Shown: piece by piece, positions 57,145 to 64,000 of the stretch | Layout of the letters: every line of letters starts with the position of its first letter | Position numbering within the stretch: position 1 is the first letter of the stretch | DNA from: Karstenula rhodostoma CBS 690.94 | Taxonomy: Eukaryota > Ascomycota > Dothideomycetes > Pleosporales > Didymosphaeriaceae | Assembly: GCA_010093485.1 (NCBI GenBank) | Contig: MU001499.1 | Span: 1,441,397 to 1,505,396 of the forward strand | Length of the DNA: 64,000 bases | Direction of reading: 5' to 3' | Notes under the pieces: model-generated | The model's input: the letters and a program-made list of their open reading frames with translations, nothing else | What the model was told of the DNA's origin: nothing | Database searches by the model: none | Program-made: the position numbers and the translations under genes

Positions 57145-57700
57145 GTCTGCGGTCGTCCTCGGGGAGGTTTGGCTGCGAGGTGATGTTGTCTGGCTGCGGA
57201 CTGGTGCAGGTGCAGGACGGATGATGGGCGCTGGGTGGGAAAGCTACAGCAGGACTAGGAATCCTTGCGGGGCAGTGGTCTGGCGATCACCAACGTGACC
57301 AGCGCGGCGGCGAGATAGAATGACAATGCACGAATTCGCAGCACGCGTCTCAACAGTTCATCCGCGCAGTGGAGAAGCAGAGAAGAGAGACGTGCCGCCC
57401 CCAAGCAGCAAGAAAGAAGCACTTGTGCGTTCCCAAGGCGAGCCGCTGCCAAGCGGCGTGTGACCGCAGATGGAGAGCTCTCTGCGAGCACGGGCCCGCT
57501 CGCTTATGATAGGTGGGCTATCGCCGGGACCTAGTATGCGACCTCTGCAGTTTTTCTCTGGAGCAACGCGCTGCGTCTGAACGTCCACCGCATAGCACTG
57601 CCTTTCCGTTCCGGGGGGCCATGATTCTGCAGCGTCTTTGCCATTGTACACCAAGCCCTCTTTAGCACCCCGCGCCCGCCCCGCGCCCGCTTCCGCCGCC
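57145..57700. promoter_or_regulatory. shared upstream region of ARL8 and RPA135
   Basis: The two ATGs lie 556 bp apart on opposite strands. A GC-rich CCCGCGCCCGC repeat precedes the RPA135 start. No other gene is seen. Confidence 0.45.
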
Positions 57701-60700
57701 ATGGCTCCCGCGCCGACAAACACGCAGTGGTCGACCGAGTTCGACACGGCGCGCCGCCAAAAGCTTTTCCAGAACCCGCCCAAGGATCGCACCGCCTACC
57801 CGACGCTCGCGGCTGCAATTGACCCGCACATCCACTCGTTCAACCAGATCTTTGCCAAGGGCGGCCATATCGATGAAGCCATCAAGGAGATCGGCACAAA
57901 GGTCTTCCTCGACAGCGACCCAAATGCGCAGCCCGAGGACGTGGGCCGCCGCAACAGACTGAGCGTCAAGATCATGGACGTGTTCCTGGACAAGTCGGTA
58001 CTGCCCCCGACGAACAAGGTCTCGATCAGCAACCGCAACATCCTCCCCGCCGAGTGCAGAGAGCGACATGTCAGCTACCGGGGCAAGCTGCGCGCGCGTG
58101 TGCACTACCGGATCAACAATGGAGACTGGTTGGAGACAGTGCGCGAGCTTGGACATGTGCCCATCATGCTCAAGGTAAGATCCAACCACACTTTCGGGAC
58201 CCGCAGCATGCTAATTGCTCTCGTGACAGTCCAACCGGTGCCACCTTGAGAACATGAGTCCCGCTCAGCTGTACAAAGCCAAGGAAGAGACGGAGGAGTT
58301 TGGTGGATACTTCATCGTGAATGGCATCGAGAAGATCATTCGTATGCTGATCGTTCCGCGCCGCAACTACCCCATGGCCATCCAGCGTCCCTCGTACACG
58401 AACCGTGGACCGGGCTACACCACTCTTGGCGTGGAGATTCGCAGCGTCCGCCCCGATCAGACGTCACAGACCAATGCACTCCATTACCTGAACGACGGTA
58501 ACGTCAACCTGCGATTCTCATGGAGGAAGGCCGAATATCTCATCCCCGTCATCATGGTTCTCAAGGCGCTAGTCGAGACGAACGATCGCGAGATTTTCGA
58601 AGGCGTTGTTGGCACCGCAGACTCTGAGGGGCTCGCCGAGAAGCAATTCGTGACCGATCGCGTGGAATTGCTTTTGCGCACTTACAAGGTTTATGGGTTA
58701 CACTCCCGAGCCATGACCAGGGCCTACCTCGGTGAGAAGTTTAGGGTGGTTTTGCAGATTCCGGAGGACCTCAGCGATGAGGACGCGGGAACCGAGTTTC
58801 TGAGGAAGATTATTCTGCCACATCTGGGCGCCTACCATGTCAAAGAACAAAACGATGCCGACAAGTTCCGGATGCTCTTATTCATGGTGCGAAAGCTATA
58901 CTCGCTTGCGGAGGGTGAATGCGCGGTGGAAAATCCTGACGCTGTTCAGAACCAAGAAGTGCTTCTTGGTGGGCAGCTGTATGGAATGATCGTCAAGGAA
59001 AAAATGGACGAGTGGCTGAACTCGATACGGTTTCCATTGCAGGAATGGGGACGCAAAAACGAGTGGAAGCCATTCACCTCAAACGACTTCCAGAAAGACT
59101 TTTTGGGCAAAATACTGAAGAGGGCGCAGGGAGAAGATGTCGGTCGCGCAATGGAATACTTCCTCTCGACTGGAAATCTCGTCAGTCCTACTGGTCTCGA
59201 TCTGCAACAGACGGCGGGCTTCTGTGTGGTAGCAGAGAAGCTCAACTTCTACCGATTCATCAGCCACTTCCGCATGGTGCATCGAGGCGCCTATTTTGCC
59301 CAAATGAAGACGACCACGGTACGCAAGCTGCTCCCGGAAAGCTGGGGCTTCCTGTGTCCGGTGCACACCCCTGATGGTGCGCCATGTGGGTTGCTCAACC
59401 ACTTTGCGCACAAGTGCAAGATAGCGACGAAAGGTCTGGATGTGTCAGCGATTCCCCAGGTTGTTGCTCAGATGGGCGTATCGAGTAAAGCATCCGCGTC
59501 TTTGGATGCATGTGTAGTGGTACAGCTTGACGGTCGCATCCTCGGTTTCTGCTCACCCAAGCAAGCCAAGGTTATTGCGGATACTCTTCGCTACTACAAA
59601 GTCGAAGGGACCCACAACATACCGCTTGAGCTCGAGATTGGCTATATCCCCAACTCTAACGGCGGACAGTATCCGGGAATTTTCATGTCATCGCAGTCAG
59701 CAAGGATGTACAGAGAGGTCAAGTATCTGCCACTCGACAAGCTGGACTACGTGGGACCGTTTGAGCAACCCTACATGTCGATAGCGTGCACAGATCCCGA
59801 GGTTGTGTCCGGTGACTCCACGCACGTCGAGTTCGATCCCACTAACATATTCTCCATTGTCGCGAACATGACCCCCTTCTCTGACTTCAACCAATCGCCG
59901 AGAAACATGTACGAAGCCCTTCCCTCTGTCCATCATATGCAACGCTAACGAAGCAGGTACCAATGCCAGATGGGAAAACAAACGATGGGAACACCTGCGA
60001 CCGCCATGCGATACCGAACAGACAACAAGACCTACCGCTTACAGACTGGCCAAACACCGATCGTACGACCACCCCTCCACAACGAGTACGGATTTGACAA
60101 CTTCCCCAACGGGACGAATGCTGTTGTGGCTGTCATTTCATACACGGGGTACGACATGGACGACGCTATGATTATAAATAAATCTGCACATGAGCGTGGT
60201 TTTGGTCACGGCAGCATCTACAAGACTAAAATCTGCGACCTTGCGGAAGGACAGCGCAAGTCTAGATCTGCGAAGACGATGAACAGGCTTTTTGGATTCG
60301 CACCTGAGGGTGTCGTGAAGGCGAGTTGGAGGGAAACGCTCGATGATGATGGCTTGCCTAGAGTCGGCACCATGTTGCGGTCGGGTGACTACCTTGCTGC
60401 GTGGCACAACGTTTCGTACGATCAGACTCAAGACGACTACATCAACCTTGACGGCCAAACGCAGTTTTTCAAATACAAGGAGGATGAGCTCGCCTTCGTC
60501 GAGGAGGTCCGTGTCATTGGGTCAGAAACGGCTGCCGACCCATGCCAGAAGCTCAGCATCAAGCTACGTGTGCCCCGTTCTCCCGTCATCGGAGACAAGT
60601 TCTCTTCTCGCCACGGACAAAAGGGTGTGTGCTCGCAGAAATGGCCCGCCATCGACATGCCTTTCTCCGAATCTGGTATCCAACCCGATATCATCATCAA

Positions 60701-61430
60701 CCCTCACGCTTTCCCGTCACGAATGACGATCGGTATGTTTGTTGAGTCGCTCGCCGGTAAAGCCGGTGCGTTGCACGGCATAGCCCAGGATTCAACACCT
60801 TTCCGCTTTGACGAGCAGAACACGGCGGTTGACCACTTTGGTCATCAGCTTATGAAGGCCGGTTACAATTATTATGGCAACGAGCCCATGTACAGTGGCA
60901 TTACGGGTGAAGAGCTCGCTGCCGATATCTACGTTGGTGTTGTATACTACCAGCGTCTCAGACATATGGTCAACGACAAGTACCAGGTTCGAACTACGGG
61001 TCCCGTCAACTCGTACACCGGGCAGCCCATCAAGGGTCGTAAGAAGGGTGGTGGTATCCGTGTCGGAGAGATGGAGCGTGATTCGCTGCTCGCCCACGGA
61101 ACGGCGTTCTTACTGCAGGACCGCCTAATGAACTGCTCGGACTATACCAAGGCTACCCTCTGCCGCAGCTGCGGCTCCTTCCTCTCCACGACGCCAACGG
61201 TAAACGAGTACCAGAGGAAAAACAGCAAGGTCTTTCAGGTTCGGTGTAGGCGTTGCGCCAAGCTGGCTGACAGCGCTGCGCCCAAAACCGAAGTGTGGTC
61301 TGATGGCCAGGGTCTCAAATACCAGGGCGGTGACGACGTCACAACCGTGGCAGTGCCGGGTGTGCTGAAGTATCTTGATGTGGAGCTAGCGAGTATGGGC
61401 ATTAGGCTTAAGTTCGAGGTAAACCCTTGA
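57701..61430 (+). CDS. RPA135: RNA polymerase I second-largest subunit
   Basis: Exons are 57701-58174, 58230-59908 and 59957-61430, giving 1208 aa. Rpb2-like domains occur in order: protrusion (GGYFIVNGIEKIIRMLIVPR), lobe, fork (WGFLCPVHTPDGAPCGLLNH), external regions, the hybrid-binding domain (GYDMDDAMIINKSAHERGFG; IGDKFSSRHGQKGVCSQKWP) and the anchor with a C-terminal zinc site (CRSCGSFL..CRRC). The N-terminus (NPPKDRTAYPTLAAAIDPHI) and a SAP-free linker are closer to Pol I Rpa135 than to Rpb2 or Rpc2. The subunit forms half of the active centre that transcribes rRNA in the nucleolus. It is full length. Confidence 0.95.
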
Positions 61431-61795
61431 GCTTGTATACACTCGTCCTGGCTGTAAAAGGTGGTTGTGGCATTGCATGGATTGGCGTTTTCTTCTTGAC
61501 GACAATGTAAAAGTGGATTGTTTAGCGGCATCGCGGCGTTAGATGTCATATCGGATTACGCTTAAATGGATATACTTTTCATTTCCTGATCTTGCTTCCA
61601 AACAGAGTGCCGCTTACTTTTTCTTTATTCGCTCAAATCTCGTATCTAGATCCAGGATCGTGTGGTATTCCTCCTGCACAGATGTGGTCTAGTACCAAAA
61701 CGGCTAGCGCCATTGATAAAAGCTTAATCTTAGGAAAGAGCACTCGACTGCTTGATCACCTACACACCCAAGCTATTCAACTCACCCCATTTCAA
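61431..61795. other. intergenic
   Basis: This is the 3' end of RPA135 and the promoter of the next gene. The frame of the next gene is open from 61592, but only 61796 offers an ATG followed by family sequence. Confidence 0.55.
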
Positions 61796-62587
61796 ATGGC
61801 GCAAGCAGACGAAGACGAGTGGGAGTACGAATACGACGACCATGAGACCGAATATTTCTACATTCCTATCGACTTAGCCAATGTGCCTTCGGTCCAAGGC
61901 GCGCTTGGTCTCGGTGGCCCAACCCAGAAAGGTCACCCGACGCTCCTAGCAACCAAACTAAGGGCGATCACCACTGAGCGGCGAGAGACTGAAAGGAGTC
62001 TTGCAGTGCAAAACGTGGAAGGTGTCGATGAGTCGGTCGGCAGGATCCAGATCATAGGTCTTCATACGGAGAACCCGCTTATGATGTACAACGACCAGTT
62101 GCTGAGCTGCGAGTGGAACAAGACCATTGGCACGGACTTTATTTTCGCTAAACCTGGGGCTGTTGTCGAAGAGGATGATAAGGTGTTGCGCTGTTTGCCG
62201 TCGGTGGATCTTGTTGCGATGGGTTCTGCGAAACTGGTCGCCAGGATAGCGCGGATGCGACCACGTGATGATCTCTTTGAGGAGGACCCGAAAGTCGGTG
62301 CTCAGAGCTCAGCTGAAGTTATGGACACTTCCGGGACCGACGAACCTGTTGCTATCCCGTACAAGGCGGACGGGGTGGCGTCCGCACCGGCAAGTACAGA
62401 AGCTCAATCGACTAAGCCAACGTCTTCGAGCTTTCTGGGACAGCTGAACGCCTTGAAGGCCAGGCGCGGAGAGGCGTCCCGTTTGGCCTTGTCCACCGCT
62501 ACTGACGGGTTGCGGCTTGTTGCTGCAGAGGAAGGTGCGACTACTACAAATACGGCAGACGAGGACACCGCCATGGGCGGGACGTGA
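61796..62587 (+). CDS. TFIIIC subunit 6-like (triple-barrel) transcription factor
   Basis: This is a single exon of 263 aa. It begins MAQADEDEWEYEYDDHETEY and continues YIPIDLANVP, GRIQIIGLHTENPLMMYNDQ and LSCEWNKTIGTDFIFAKPG. These are the acidic start and beta-rich core of the TFIIIC_sub6 triple-barrel domain (human GTF3C6; part of yeast Tfc7). Residues after ~170 are low complexity, rich in Ala, Ser and Thr. As part of TFIIIC it would help recognise A-box and B-box promoters of tRNA genes for RNA polymerase III. The neighbouring RPA135 is Pol I, which is probably coincidence. Confidence 0.85.
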   Translation: MAQADEDEWEYEYDDHETEYFYIPIDLANVPSVQGALGLGGPTQKGHPTLLATKLRAITTERRETERSLAVQNVEGVDESVGRIQIIGLHTENPLMMYNDQLLSCEWNKTIGTDFIFAKPGAVVEEDDKVLRCLPSVDLVAMGSAKLVARIARMRPRDDLFEEDPKVGAQSSAEVMDTSGTDEPVAIPYKADGVASAPASTEAQSTKPTSSSFLGQLNALKARRGEASRLALSTATDGLRLVAAEEGATTTNTADEDTAMGGT

Positions 62588-62748
62588 GCCTTGCCTACTA
62601 CCCTACAGGGCTGCACTCGGAACACCTCCAGACCACTTAGATCACTTATCCTCACTCCAGTACCTATATTCGTATCTATTGGCAACAACTCATTTTGCCG
62701 CAAATCGTACTTGCTGTCTTGCCGATGCTACCGGCACAAGACACAACA

Positions 62749-64000
62749 ATGGCGGAAGTAATGGATTTCCTGGAGCAGCGGGATGTCTGTTGGCTTCCTC
62801 GAGGGACAACTCACGAGGTGAGTTTCGAGCGACCTATGATTTTTGAAGCATCGATCGGTGGTCTAATTCGAGAACAGTACCTGCCATCTCGCGAGCACGA
62901 TGTTGCACCCCTATATCCTTCACTCGTCTACGCGATCAAAGATCTCCCCGAGACTGAAGCGTTTGGTACTGTTGTGGAGTTCATCGCCATTCAACTGCTG
63001 GCTTCTTGTTATACTGTACTGCCAGCATCGAGCGCTGATAATCTCCCTATTGGCCAACAAAGGATGGGCAGCAGGGTAATCACTGCGTGAGTGACGATAA
63101 TATACCTTTTGCTGTTTGGTAACCTGCTCACTATGCGATATCGTCTAGCCTACGCCTTCACACCCTCCATCGTCTCGCTCCTGCGGCTGGCCACCACGCA
63201 AGGGTAAACACGGAGACGTCTCCATGGCCGGGACTATACAGCTGGCTATCTAGAGAAGACGTGCTCGCGGAGTCTGTTTCACGGCGGCGCCGACGTGCCG
63301 TAGACGCACCCGGCGATGAGTGCTATACGTTCATGCAAGGCTCGATTGCCAATGAACAAGCAGATAGAGTCAGTCAATAGCATGACGGCACAGAAGACAA
63401 CCGTACATCACCCGCAAGCACTTCTCCATTAAATCTACCACCGTGGACGAAACTGATGACAAAGTGCAACCCCACATCATCTTACAGTGAGTGTGCCTTT
63501 CTGAGCAGCACCCATTTTATACTAGCTAACCGTTGGTGTTTATTTCAGAACGCAAAGGCTGCTGCCCATTTGCGTATGGTGGTCCCGATGTGACGGGACC
63601 GGACCCAGAAGCATCAGAAGAATCCTACCAACCAGCTCCTCAGCTTACACCTCGACCAAGTTTCCCAAAACATCAAGCTCAGGCAGCAAATTCAAGATAC
63701 CTGTAGCCCTGCCCCCTCGTCAAGCACAGTCCGGCAACGACAGACTACCCGAAGCTTCGAGAGAAGAACCGACGACAGTTACCTCTAATAGGAATAGCTG
63801 GAACCCTACTCTCTCAAGGGCATTTTCTTTCCAGATTCCCGAGATACGGCAAATTTCTGCTTCGACTACCAGCCAAACATCTGGTCGAACTGCGGCACGA
63901 GCGCAACTGAGGTCAAGGAGCGAGCTGTTTGTGGAAGAACCGACGACATCCTTCAAATGTGATACTACGCGCGCTTTTGCAAACCGCGGCAAAACACAGT
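62749..64000 (+). CDS. unrecognised multi-exon gene, incomplete at window end
   Basis: Starting at ATG 62749, the frame MAEVMDFLEQRDVCWLPRG runs either straight on or around a 60-bp intron at 62818-62877. It reaches GC|GTGAGT at 63086 and continues at 63149 (ALRLHTLHRLAPAAG, EDVLAESVSRRRRRAVDAPG, CYTFMQGSIANEQADR). A break near 63371 and an exon KHFSIKSTTVDETDDKVQPH follow, then an intron ending at 63548. Beyond it one frame stays open to the edge (EASREEPTTVTSNRNSWN...ELFVEEPTT) and includes repeat copy B. A second frame (KGCCPFAYGGPDVTGPDPE) stops near 63,706 and is also protein-like. The exon choice is therefore uncertain. I do not recognise the family. Confidence 0.4.
63954..63998 (+). 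repeat. dispersed repeat, copy B
   Basis: It reads CDTTRAFANRGKTQ in the frame that is open to the window end. It is the only copy of the three lying in an apparently intact coding frame. It matches copies A (106-151) and C (6220-6264). Confidence 0.55.

Overview
The window is nuclear DNA of a filamentous ascomycete. Protein-coding genes are split by many short introns (46-62 bp is usual) with GT..AG ends and CTAAC/CTGAC-like branch points. Several families are restricted to, or expanded in, Pezizomycotina: the GH128 Asl1-like, RCR, UstYa-like/DUF3328, F-box, OTT_1508-deaminase and TFIIIC-sub6 proteins. Dothideomycetes is my best guess, but that is an inference from overall gene style and not from a marker. 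A run of 50 N at 16726-16775 shows this is a draft assembly.

Layout. 0-17 kb: an unrecognised gene, then cell-wall and carbohydrate genes. These are a GH81 endo-1,3-beta-glucanase with an acidic tail, a ten-exon GH15 glucoamylase-family gene, an FLC/TRP-like membrane protein, a GH128 glucanase whose frame carries a TAG where a Trp is expected, and a proline-rich unknown protein interrupted by the assembly gap. 18.6-28.3 kb: an ammonium transporter with Mep1/Mep3-type pore residues and GATA sites upstream, the AP-2 sigma adaptin, SEC24 and ribosomal protein RPL28. 28.3-40.4 kb: a gene-poor accessory stretch with an F-box protein, a basic unknown protein, a broken methyltransferase, a 2EXR-like protein, a small secreted protein built of duplicated exons, a UstYa-like oxidase and a frameshifted coiled-coil gene. 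40.6-62.6 kb: mostly dense, conserved housekeeping genes, namely ER DnaJ SCJ1 (HDEL), mitochondrial ribosomal protein S17, CDC7 kinase, condensin subunit CND1, an OTT_1508-type deaminase-like protein, an RCR membrane protein, ARL8, RNA polymerase I subunit RPA135 and a TFIIIC subunit. 62.7-64 kb: an unrecognised gene that runs off the edge.

The most interesting locus is 37.0-39.5 kb. A secreted protein with two near-identical segments, each ending in a Lys-Arg pair, plus a third weaker one, is transcribed away from a UstYa-like (HxxHC) oxidase gene. That is the minimal arrangement expected of a dikaritin-type fungal RiPP locus. A short sequence reading (C)D[ST][ST]RA-x-A-x-RGK occurs three times, at both window ends and next to the GH15 gene, and looks like a dispersed coding-derived repeat. 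Gene models were built by hand from splice signals and frame continuity. No search or alignment was run.
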